Positions 51,420 through 59,304 of a DNA stretch of 64,000 nucleotides are shown piece after piece. A program made the translations under genes and the position numbers. The stretch is taken from assembly GCF_003259315.1 (NCBI RefSeq), contig NZ_QLLT01000004.1, forward strand, positions 124,001 through 188,000. Direction: 5' to 3'. Each line of letters opens with the position of its first letter. The first letter of the stretch is position 1. This DNA is from Kitasatospora sp. SolWspMP-SS2h. GTDB taxonomy: Bacteria; Actinomycetota; Actinomycetes; Streptomycetales; Streptomycetaceae. The notes under the pieces are model-generated. The model was not told the DNA's origin and did no database searches. It saw only the letters and a program-made list of their open reading frames with translations.

Positions 51420-53731
51420 CCGCACGCCTGAGCCTCTACCAGAAGGCCGAGAACGAGCTCTACAAGATGGACTCGTCGGTCAAGACGAAGTTCTACGACT
51501 TCTGCCACCTGTTCCGGAACGACCCGGCGCACCCCAAACTCGACCTCAAACCGCTCAAGGGCGACCGCCGCATCTTCCGGGCCAGGATCGACCCCTCGTA
51601 CCGGGCGCTCCTCGCCCCCGCCGGTGTGGGCCCGGACGGCGTCGAGCAGTGGCTCGTCGTCGCTGTGCGGCACCGCAAGCACGTCTACGAGGAACTCAGC
51701 GTCGCCATCAACCGGATCACCGGCGAGATCGAGTTCGTCGACCTCGGTGTCGTCGGCCAGAGCGTGCTCAAGCGGGCCGGCATCCAGCTCACCCCCGACC
51801 CGGCCGAGGCGGCCCACTCGGAAGAGCCCCCTTCCGCTTCCGCCTCCGCGCCTGCCGTCGAACCCTCCGCGGAGCCGCTCCTCGCCGCCTGCACCGCTGA
51901 CGACCTCCGCCGCCTCGGCGTGGCGGAAGCCCTGATCGAGGTGGCCCTCCAGGTCACCACCGACGACGAACTCGACCAACTCGTCGCCGGCGCACCGCGT
52001 CTCACCGCCGAAGTACTCACCGGCTTGGGCGCCGGCATGAGCGTCGACGAGGTGGAGGAGGAGATCACCCGGCCCGCCGCCACCGTCCTCGAACCCGGCT
52101 TCGAGGACGACATGGGTGCCGCCCTCACCCGCACCGCCGTCACCACCGTCGACGACGACCTGCGCAACGTGCTCGCCGAGGGTGACTTCCGGGCCTGGAA
52201 GGTCTACCTCCACCCCACCCAGCGCAAGATCGTCGAGCGGAACCACAAGGGTTCGGCCCGGGTCAGTGGCGGACCCGGAACCGGCAAGACCATCGTGGCC
52301 CTGCACCGCACCGCCAGGCTCGCCGCCCAGCTCCCGCCCGGCCGGGACAAGCCGATCCTGCTCACCACGTACACCAAGAACCTCACCGCGGACCTGCGCT
52401 CGCGGCTCAGCTCCCTGGTCACCCCCGATCTGCTCGCCCGGGTGGACATCAAGCACATCGACATCCTGGCCCAGGGTGTTCTCAACGAGAACAGCGCCGC
52501 CGGTGCACAGCGTTCACTCATCGGAGACGTCCAGGCGAAGGACGTCCTCGGTGAAGTCCTGTTCGAGCACGACGCGGAGCGGCGCTGGGACGCGGACTTC
52601 CTCTTCGACGAGTGGGAGCAGGTGATCCTGGGCCAGTCGCTCGCCACCCGGCAGGACTACTTCAAAGCCCGGCGCGCCGGTATGGGCCGTTCCCTCACCC
52701 GTCCCGAACGCGCAAGTGTCTGGCAGGTGCTGGAACAGTTCACGCTGCGCCTGAACGGCATGAAGCGCGAGACCTGGGCGCAGTCCGCGGAGCGTGCCGC
52801 GCGCTACGAGATGGAGCGCGCACGCAAGATCAAGGACCGCGCCGAGCAGAAGGCCGCGATCGGCGGCGGCGACCTGAAGCATCTCGACGACAACAGCTCC
52901 GCCACCCGCTACCTGCGCCACCGCTACCAGCACATCGTCGTCGACGAGGCACAGGACCTCAGCGCCGCCCACTGGAAGATGCTGCGTGCGATGGCGGCCC
53001 CCGGCTCGAACGACCTGTTCATCGCCGGCGACACCCACCAGCGGATCTACGACCGCCAGGTCACCCTCTCCACCGTCGGGATCAACATCCGCGGCAGCTC
53101 CTCCAAACTGACCCTCAGCTACCGCACCACGCAGGAGATCCTCCACCAGGCCGCCAAGGTCGTCGGCGACGCGACCTACGACGACCTCGACGACGGCACC
53201 GACAACCTCAACGGCTACCACTCCCTGCTCCGTGGCCCGGCGCCCGAGTTCATCGCCTGCACGGACTGGGACGACGAGATCGCCAAGCTCGCCGCCAGGC
53301 TGGAGCTCTGGCGTGAGGAGATCACCCGACCGGCCGAGGACGGTACCGTCCGCGATCCCCACGGCACCGTGGCCGTCTGCGTCGCGGACGGTGACATGGC
53401 CGGCCGGGTCGCCTCCGACCTCGCGCTCAAGCACGGCATCACCACCGCGACCCTCACCAAGGACGGCCCCCAGGGCGGCGGCGAGGTGCACATCGGCACC
53501 ATGCACCGCTTCAAGGGTCTGGAATATCAGAAGCTCGCCATCATCGGCGCAAGCGACGGCATCCTGCCCCGCACGGCCCTGATCGAGAAGTACCTCCACA
53601 CCGATCCCAAGCGCTACGAGCGCGAACTCAAACAGAGCCGCAATCTGCTCTTCGTTGCGGCTACCCGTGCTCGCGACGCACTGTCGATCTCATGGCACGG
53701 TGCCCCCAGCCCGTTCCTGCAGATCCAATGA
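51416..53731 (+). CDS. UvrD/REP-type SF1 helicase with N-terminal RelE/ParE-like toxin-fold domain
   Basis: Residues 1-95 read ARLSLYQKAENELYKMDSS, LDLKPLKGDRRIFRARI and YRALLA, ending in VAVRHRKHVYEELS. This is the strand/helix plan of RelE/ParE/HigB-type toxins (R-x-R plus HxxxY end). A Ser/Pro-rich linker follows. The SF1 helicase has SGGPGTGKTIVALHR near 285, HIVVDEAQDLSAAHW near 509, LTLSYRTTQEI, GTMHRFKGLEYQK and LLFVAATRARDAL near the end. It sits mid-operon with ATGA coupling to the DUF1998 helicase. The toxin-like part may bind ribosomes or the helicase partner; it has no separate antitoxin gene. Confidence 0.82.
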   Translation: MTARLSLYQKAENELYKMDSSVKTKFYDFCHLFRNDPAHPKLDLKPLKGDRRIFRARIDPSYRALLAPAGVGPDGVEQWLVVAVRHRKHVYEELSVAINRITGEIEFVDLGVVGQSVLKRAGIQLTPDPAEAAHSEEPPSASASAPAVEPSAEPLLAACTADDLRRLGVAEALIEVALQVTTDDELDQLVAGAPRLTAEVLTGLGAGMSVDEVEEEITRPAATVLEPGFEDDMGAALTRTAVTTVDDDLRNVLAEGDFRAWKVYLHPTQRKIVERNHKGSARVSGGPGTGKTIVALHRTARLAAQLPPGRDKPILLTTYTKNLTADLRSRLSSLVTPDLLARVDIKHIDILAQGVLNENSAAGAQRSLIGDVQAKDVLGEVLFEHDAERRWDADFLFDEWEQVILGQSLATRQDYFKARRAGMGRSLTRPERASVWQVLEQFTLRLNGMKRETWAQSAERAARYEMERARKIKDRAEQKAAIGGGDLKHLDDNSSATRYLRHRYQHIVVDEAQDLSAAHWKMLRAMAAPGSNDLFIAGDTHQRIYDRQVTLSTVGINIRGSSSKLTLSYRTTQEILHQAAKVVGDATYDDLDDGTDNLNGYHSLLRGPAPEFIACTDWDDEIAKLAARLELWREEITRPAEDGTVRDPHGTVAVCVADGDMAGRVASDLALKHGITTATLTKDGPQGGGEVHIGTMHRFKGLEYQKLAIIGASDGILPRTALIEKYLHTDPKRYERELKQSRNLLFVAATRARDALSISWHGAPSPFLQIQ

Positions 53732-53906
53732 GCACCAGGAGGAGCGTCGAGTCACCGGACAACAGTCCCGAGATCGCGAACCGACCGCTCGCGCCGACTG
53801 TCGGACCGGGAGCTCGCCGTGCGCGGCGGTCCGGCGGAGCCGTAGCCGGCATCGCATCGGCTCCGAAGCCCTGTTACCCCTGTACCCCATCGTTCGAGGA
53901 GCCGTC

Positions 53907-55853
53907 GTGGACAGCACTGCGTACCCCGATTTCCTGTTGAGCCTGCCCGGTGGCACGCACGTGGCCCGAGGGCGGCTGCTGGCGGACCGCGGCAGCAACG
54001 GCAGTCAGAAGTTCGTGGTGCTCGCGGGTTCTCCGGTGCGGGCCGAGGTGGTGCCGTCGTTCCCGATCCGGATGCCGTCCTCGTTCCGCTTCCGCGAGAA
54101 GCTGATCGCGGAGGGTGCGATCACCGATTCCGGCCGCTGGGCGGGGATGCTGGAGGTGGTGCACGACGTCGAGTGCGGCTCGCCGTCCGCTGCCGCCGAG
54201 ATCCTGGTGGGACGCAGCGCCAACGGGTGGGCCGAGTGGAAGACCGCGGATGGGGCGCCGCTGTCCGATTTCATGCCGGGTGTCTGGGCGGGCCCCAACC
54301 GGGCCTGGCTGGTCCGCGGGGCCAAGGTGTCCGGTGTGGATGTCGTCCGTCGCCTCTGGCTCCCGGAGGGAAGGGTGAGCCTGTCGGCCGCGCGGCTGCG
54401 CTCCGGAGTGAAGCAGGGTGCGAGCAAGCACGAACTGCGGTCGATGGTCGAGGAGGACTACGAGTCGACCGCGACCTACAGCCAGAGACTCGAACTCGCC
54501 GGCGAGTTCCACGCGTTCCTGTCGCGGATGAAGCCGGGCGACACCGTGTGCACCCTCTCCGACAACGAGCTGTACGTCGGAGAGATCACCGGTTCGGCGG
54601 AGCAGGTCGCCTCGGAGGACGGGAGGTCGAACCTGCGCCGCCCGGTGGAGTGGCAGCCGGGCGGCCACCCCTACGACGAACTGCCGGAGGGGTTGCAGCA
54701 GAAGCTGTCGGCACAGCACGAGGTGGTCGAGCTGACGTCCGTGCAGGCCCTCATCGACGGGCTCGGCCTGACCGACGAGGACCTCGCCGCAGAAGCCGAG
54801 GCAGCCGACGTGGACCCCAGCGTCGAGCTCCCCGTCGTGACCGCCCGCCGCGAGCTGGAACTGCCCGAGCCCACCAAAGAACTGGCCGATGACCTGCTGG
54901 TGCACGACGCCGCCTGGCTGGGGGAGCTGCGGGACCTGCTGTGGGACGAGCGGCAGCTGATCCTCTACGGGCCGCCCGGCACCGGCAAGACCTTCCTGGC
55001 CCTCAAGCTCGCCGAGTTCCTCGGCGGCGGCCCCGAGCAGGTCAAGCTCGTGCAGTTCCACCCCTCCTACGCCTACGAGGACTTCTTCGAGGGCTTCCGC
55101 CCGCAGGAGGACCGCGAGACCCGCGAGGTCGCGTTCCGGCTGACCGCCGGCCCGCTGCGGGAGCTCGCGGACCTGGCCTCGCGTGAGGGCAACCAGCACA
55201 TCCCGCACTTCCTGATCATCGACGAGATCAACCGTGCCAACCTGGCCAAGGTCTTCGGCGAGCTGTACTTCCTGCTGGAGTACCGCAACAAGTCGGTGCG
55301 GCTCACCTACTCGGGCGACGACTTCGCCTTGCCGTCGAACCTGTTCGTCATCGGCACCATGAACACCGCCGACCGCTCCATCGCGCTGGTGGACGCCGCG
55401 ATGCGCCGCCGCTTCGCCTTCGTCGAGCTCTCCCCGCGGATCGAGCCCACCCGAGGCTTGCTGCGCCGCTGGCTCACCGCTCAGGACGCGCAGGACGGCG
55501 AGCCGGCGGACCTGCTCGACGCCCTCAACGCCCGCATCGACGACCCGGACTTCCGGATCGGCCCCTCCTACCTGATGAAGAAGGGCGTCTACCGGGCCGG
55601 CGGCCTGGACCGCACCTGGCGGACGAAAATCCTGCCGCTGCTGGAGGAACACCACTACGGTGAGGGTGTCGACATCGAGAAGCGCTACGGGCTCGACGCC
55701 CTGCGCGCGGTGGTCGCCCGCGAGCGGCGAGCCAGGGCCGAGCGCTTCGTCACGCAGCCGGGCGACCTCCAATGGTCGCCCGATCAGGGTGGCAGCTCCG
55801 GAAACGAATCCGACGACGGCGGCACCCCGGCCGTCGGCGCGCCCGCCCGATGA
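53907..55853 (+). CDS. McrB-like AAA+ GTPase with N-terminal DUF4357 domain
   Basis: The 648-aa protein has a DUF4357-like domain in its first 120 residues (SAAAEILVGRSANGWAEWK). The McrB AAA+ module has LYGPPGTGKTFLALKLAEF near 354, HFLIIDEINRANLAKVFGEL, and the family-specific MNTADRSIALVDAAMRRRF near 484. McrB uses GTP to assemble and translocate on DNA with nuclease partner McrC, cutting modified DNA. GTG 53907 follows CGAGGA and is preferred over upstream frames that are unrelated. It is 175 bp after the helicase gene and coupled by ATGA to mcrC. Confidence 0.85.
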   Translation: MDSTAYPDFLLSLPGGTHVARGRLLADRGSNGSQKFVVLAGSPVRAEVVPSFPIRMPSSFRFREKLIAEGAITDSGRWAGMLEVVHDVECGSPSAAAEILVGRSANGWAEWKTADGAPLSDFMPGVWAGPNRAWLVRGAKVSGVDVVRRLWLPEGRVSLSAARLRSGVKQGASKHELRSMVEEDYESTATYSQRLELAGEFHAFLSRMKPGDTVCTLSDNELYVGEITGSAEQVASEDGRSNLRRPVEWQPGGHPYDELPEGLQQKLSAQHEVVELTSVQALIDGLGLTDEDLAAEAEAADVDPSVELPVVTARRELELPEPTKELADDLLVHDAAWLGELRDLLWDERQLILYGPPGTGKTFLALKLAEFLGGGPEQVKLVQFHPSYAYEDFFEGFRPQEDRETREVAFRLTAGPLRELADLASREGNQHIPHFLIIDEINRANLAKVFGELYFLLEYRNKSVRLTYSGDDFALPSNLFVIGTMNTADRSIALVDAAMRRRFAFVELSPRIEPTRGLLRRWLTAQDAQDGEPADLLDALNARIDDPDFRIGPSYLMKKGVYRAGGLDRTWRTKILPLLEEHHYGEGVDIEKRYGLDALRAVVARERRARAERFVTQPGDLQWSPDQGGSSGNESDDGGTPAVGAPAR

Positions 55854-57064
55854 CCACCGTCGAGCTGGTCGAGCACGCCCGCCCCACTCCGTGGACGCTC
55901 GACACAGCGATAGGCCAGGCCCTCGCCACATCCAAGATCGTCGATGCCGCACCCGACCCCTACACACCTGGGGTGTGGCTGCTGCGGGCGGGCAGCAAGG
56001 TCGGCGCGGTCACGGTCACCGCCCCCGGCGCCGATCCGGTGGGCGTCCGGATCACGCCGAAGGTGCCCATCGCCAGGCTGCTGTTCCTGCTCGGCTACGC
56101 CACCGACCCCAAGGGCTGGCGCAACGACACCGTGGACGTGCAGGAGCACGTGGACCTGCTGCCCGCGCTCGCCCACGCCTTCGAACGCCAGGTGGAACGC
56201 GCGCTGCGCCAGGGCCTGATCCAGGGCTACCGCACCATCGAGGACACCGCGCTGGTAGTCCGCGGCCGCATCCGCGAAGCCGACCAGATCCGCCGTCGCT
56301 TCGGCGCCGCGATTCCCGTGGAGCTGCGCTACGACGAGTTCACCGCCGACACTCCCGAGAACCGGATCCTGCGCGCCGCCGTCGAGCGCCTGCTGCGCCT
56401 GCCCGGCGTGCCGCCCCTGGTGCGCCGCCGCCTGCTGCACCACAAGGCCCGCCTGGCCGACGTCTCCCCGCTGGTGCGCGGCGTCCCACTGCCCGCCTGG
56501 CGGGCGACCCGGCTGAACGCGCGCTACCACCAGGCCCTGCACCTGGCCCAGGCGGTGCTGCGCGACAGCTCCGTCGAGCACCGCGCGGGTGACCTGCGCA
56601 TCAGCGGCTTCCTGTTCGACATGAACCGCCTCTTCGAGGACTTCGTCACCGTCGCCCTGCGCGAGGCCCTGACGTCCCAACATCCCGGAGGCCGTACCGT
56701 GCTGCAGGCACGTCACCACCTCGACGAGGCGAACACCATCCGCATCCGGCCCGACCTGGTCCTCTACGGGCCAAGCGACCGCCCGCACGCGGTCGTCGAC
56801 GCCAAGTACAAGGCCGAGAAGCCCGACGGCTTCCCCGAGGCCGACCTGTACCAGATGCTCGCCTACTGCACAGCTCTCGGCCTCGGCGAGGGCCACCTCG
56901 TCTACGCCAAGGGAAACGCCCCGCACGCCGTGCACCAGGTGCGGGGCGGCGACATCGTGCTGCACCAGCACGCCCTTGACCTCGACCAGCCGCCGACCGC
57001 ACTGCTCGCCGAGGTGTCCGACCTCGCCGACGCCGTCTGCGCCGCTGCCGGTTCGTCCCTATGA
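55850..57064 (+). CDS. McrC-like PD-(D/E)xK nuclease
   Basis: The 404-aa protein has the McrC layout: an N-terminal beta domain with VGVRITPKVPIARLLFLLGY, a central helical region (ELRYDEFTADTPENRILRAA), and a nuclease core with IRPDLVLYGPSDRPHAVVDA followed by KYK (about 300-320; Asp, Asp-x-Lys). DLYQMLAYCTALGLGEGHLV ends the core. It supplies the DNA cleavage for the McrB-like motor. ATG 55850 overlaps the mcrB stop. It is the last gene of the operon, which ends at 57064 with no clear hairpin. Confidence 0.88.
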   Translation: MTTVELVEHARPTPWTLDTAIGQALATSKIVDAAPDPYTPGVWLLRAGSKVGAVTVTAPGADPVGVRITPKVPIARLLFLLGYATDPKGWRNDTVDVQEHVDLLPALAHAFERQVERALRQGLIQGYRTIEDTALVVRGRIREADQIRRRFGAAIPVELRYDEFTADTPENRILRAAVERLLRLPGVPPLVRRRLLHHKARLADVSPLVRGVPLPAWRATRLNARYHQALHLAQAVLRDSSVEHRAGDLRISGFLFDMNRLFEDFVTVALREALTSQHPGGRTVLQARHHLDEANTIRIRPDLVLYGPSDRPHAVVDAKYKAEKPDGFPEADLYQMLAYCTALGLGEGHLVYAKGNAPHAVHQVRGGDIVLHQHALDLDQPPTALLAEVSDLADAVCAAAGSSL

Positions 57065-57116
57065 TCCGCAAGATCATCCCGACGGACCAAGGCGAGTCGC
57101 AGCACCTGATTCGGAC

Positions 57117-58214
57117 TCAGAACAGAGCGTCCTGCGGGACAGCGGTGACGGTAGTCGTTCCGATGATCCGGCCAGGGGAAACCGTGAGTTGTTGCTCGTC
57201 CCGCATGCGCTTGAGCAGGGGTATCACCTGGGTGGGCCGGTAGACGGTCTCCAGCAAGGTGTATCTCTTGAGCTGATCGACGGTCAGGGGCGCCGGAGCG
57301 GTGCGGAGGTGTTCGAGCAGGATGCGACGCAGCGGGCCGGTGTCCGGTTCGAGCTCCAGGTCGAGGGCCTGCTGGTTGGGGTCCTTGGGGTCGCGATAGC
57401 GCACGCCGGAGGTGCTGTCCACGGCCCACATGGCTTCCTTCATCTTCTCGACGCCTCGCTCGTGGCGGGTGCCGAAGATCAGGTAGAGGAGGCGGCTGCC
57501 TTCGTCGATCATCTCGAAGGCCAACGTGTGCTGGAAACCGGCTTGTTGGAGCGACGTGCGGTACTGGTCGCGCAGGTAAGCGGCCTTGGCGCTGGACGGC
57601 TGCTGGAAGACGCCGTGCCAGTCGGAGTCGCCGAAGAAGGCATCGCCGGCGGCGCGGTGCTGCTCGTTCTTCTCGGCGAACCGAAAGAGGAAGGAAGGCT
57701 GGAAGGTGACCATCACCTCGTTGCTGTGGTGAGCGTCGGCTATCCGTCGCAGAAGGTCGAACGGCACCTCCGGGCCGCCGAATCCGTCGAGCAGGACGAA
57801 CATCGGCCGGCGCATGCTGTCCGTGCGGGTCAGCTCCTCCAGGAGGACGGGGTGGCAGCTGCCCTGGCCGATCCGGACATCCAGCCGTCCCGACCGCAGC
57901 CGTCTGGAACGCGCGGCGGCTGCGATGTGCTGCTCCAACTCCGCCTTGCGCCGGGGGTCTTCTTCCAGCAGCACCATCTGCACCCGGCCCGGTCTGTCCT
58001 GAAGGGCGCTGGCGAGCACGTGGTAGGCGACGACTGGCGAGCCCTGCTCGCCTCCCCGGTAGACGCCGGGGCCCGCGAACCCTTCGGCGTAGACGACGGT
58101 GTCGTTGTACCGGAGCATGATCGGGGCCCATGCCTGGAGGTAGCGGCGCAGCAGGGCGTGCTTCGCTGCAGTGTGCGGGTCGCGGTCCCAGGTGACGTCC
58201 TTCGGTACCGACAT
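57117..58214 (-). CDS. tcmP: Three-Cys-motif partner protein (TcmP family)
   Basis: The 365-aa protein matches TcmP: WDRDPHTAAKHALLRRYLQA at residues 9-28, VYAEGFAGPGVYRGGEQGSP near 42, MFVLLDGFGGPEVPFDLLRR near 140, and VMVTFQPSFLFRFAE. The FAGPG segment resembles a SAM-binding loop, so a Rossmann methyltransferase-like fold is possible. TcmP genes are almost always beside a Gp37/Gp68 three-Cys gene, as here (90 bp upstream on the same strand). The biochemical role is unknown; such pairs are frequent in phages and mobile islands. Confidence 0.85.
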   Translation of the reverse strand: MSVPKDVTWDRDPHTAAKHALLRRYLQAWAPIMLRYNDTVVYAEGFAGPGVYRGGEQGSPVVAYHVLASALQDRPGRVQMVLLEEDPRRKAELEQHIAAAARSRRLRSGRLDVRIGQGSCHPVLLEELTRTDSMRRPMFVLLDGFGGPEVPFDLLRRIADAHHSNEVMVTFQPSFLFRFAEKNEQHRAAGDAFFGDSDWHGVFQQPSSAKAAYLRDQYRTSLQQAGFQHTLAFEMIDEGSRLLYLIFGTRHERGVEKMKEAMWAVDSTSGVRYRDPKDPNQQALDLELEPDTGPLRRILLEHLRTAPAPLTVDQLKRYTLLETVYRPTQVIPLLKRMRDEQQLTVSPGRIIGTTTVTAVPQDALF

Positions 58215-58304
58215 GTGTCTCCCCGATGAGATCTGCGGTTGCTACCGAGGGGAGGATCACACAATCATCACGCGCTGAACAGGGTGCGTACACGGCTCAC
58301 GGCA

Positions 58305-59060
58305 TCATCCAACGGCGGTGCGGTGGCGTTCGGGCATGTCGTCCCAGGTGCGTCCCTGGAGATCGCGTCCACCGGCCTTCGGGTTGCGCCCGCCCCACTG
58401 CTTGAAGAAGAACGGCACGTCCGCCGCCGCGCAGGCGTCGCGGATCTCCAGTACCCACCGCGGGTCCATCGGTCGGTGCCCGGGGCCGGACTCGCCGCCC
58501 GCGATCACCCAGCCGATCCCGTCGAGTTCCAGCCCCGGCAGCGGTCCGAGCAGCGGCTCCAGCGAGAGGAAACGCACCGCTGCGGGAACCTCGCGCAAGT
58601 CGTTGACGCGCCCGAGGTGTCCGGCGTCCTCCACGGACACTCCCATCCAGAGGTTGGCCGGCCAGTCGAGCCGCTCGGCGACCCGGCGCAGCCGCACCGA
58701 ACGCTTCGTCAACATCTGATAGGTGTGCTGCGGTGTCTCGGCGATCACCGCGAAGACGTCCCGCACGAAGGACAGCGGCACTTTGGCGTGGAACAGGTCG
58801 CTCATCGAGTTCACGAACACCATCCGCGAACTGCGCCACCGCCGGGGCACCTCCAGCGCGTCCCGGTGGACCGTCAGCCCGAACCCGGGCCCCGACGTTC
58901 GCGGGTCACCGTCCGCTTGGTACTTCGCGGCGCCCATCGCCTTCAACCGCCGTGCCAGGACCAGGGCGTAGCAGTTGTCGCACCCGGCGGAGACCCGGTC
59001 GCAACCGGTGGTCGGATTCCACGTCGCCTCCGTCCACTCGATACTGCTGCGATCACTCAC
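58305..59060 (-). CDS. Phage Gp37/Gp68 family (DUF5131) three-Cys-motif protein
   Basis: The 251-aa protein begins SDRSSIEWTEATWNPTTGC and has three Cys in TGCDRVSAGCDNCYA, the motif that gives the family its name. RMVFVNSMSDLFHAKVPLSF, TYQMLTKRSVRLR, LWMGVSVEDA and GGESGPGHRPMDPRWV follow. The three Cys suggest an iron-sulphur cluster and a radical-SAM-like fold. GTG 59060 is chosen because GAGGAGC lies directly before it. With TcmP it forms a two-gene unit whose substrate is not known. Transcription is probably separate from the HelD-like gene, which has its own terminator. Confidence 0.85.
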   Translation of the reverse strand: MSDRSSIEWTEATWNPTTGCDRVSAGCDNCYALVLARRLKAMGAAKYQADGDPRTSGPGFGLTVHRDALEVPRRWRSSRMVFVNSMSDLFHAKVPLSFVRDVFAVIAETPQHTYQMLTKRSVRLRRVAERLDWPANLWMGVSVEDAGHLGRVNDLREVPAAVRFLSLEPLLGPLPGLELDGIGWVIAGGESGPGHRPMDPRWVLEIRDACAAADVPFFFKQWGGRNPKAGGRDLQGRTWDDMPERHRTAVG

Positions 59061-59245
59061 TGCTCGCTCCTCGCCCCAGACGCGCGCTCGCTGCGGCACC
59101 GGCCGCACGGCACTGCCTACCATCCTCCGCGGACACTGCGATGTCGAACCGGTCGACATCAGTAGCAGAACCCGTCCGTCCGGAGACGAAACACGCTCTC
59201 GGGGAATCTTTTGGCGTTCAACGCTGACGGTTCGAAGATCCGGTG

Positions 59246-59283
59246 CGAGTACCCGACGGCAGAGCGCCGCCGTCGGGTACTCG
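59246..59283 (-). terminator. Terminator after the HelD-like gene
   Basis: CGAGTACCCGACGGC (59246-59260) pairs perfectly with 59269-59283 around an 8-nt loop. It is 21 bp beyond the stop of the HelD-like gene on the minus strand. Confidence 0.85.
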
Positions 59284-59304
59284 TGTCACTGGCCGATCAG
59301 CGAC

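Noticed and set aside
34838-57064. Pgl/BREX type 2 system
   Set aside because: A kinase and an adenine methyltransferase are present, but no PglZ phosphatase, PglY ATPase, BrxC or Lon-like gene. The kinase is much smaller than PglW, and the SNF2 and DUF1998 helicases point to DISARM-like genes.
57065-57116. Terminator after mcrC
   Set aside because: No inverted repeat of useful length was found in the 52 bp between the convergent mcrC and tcmP genes.
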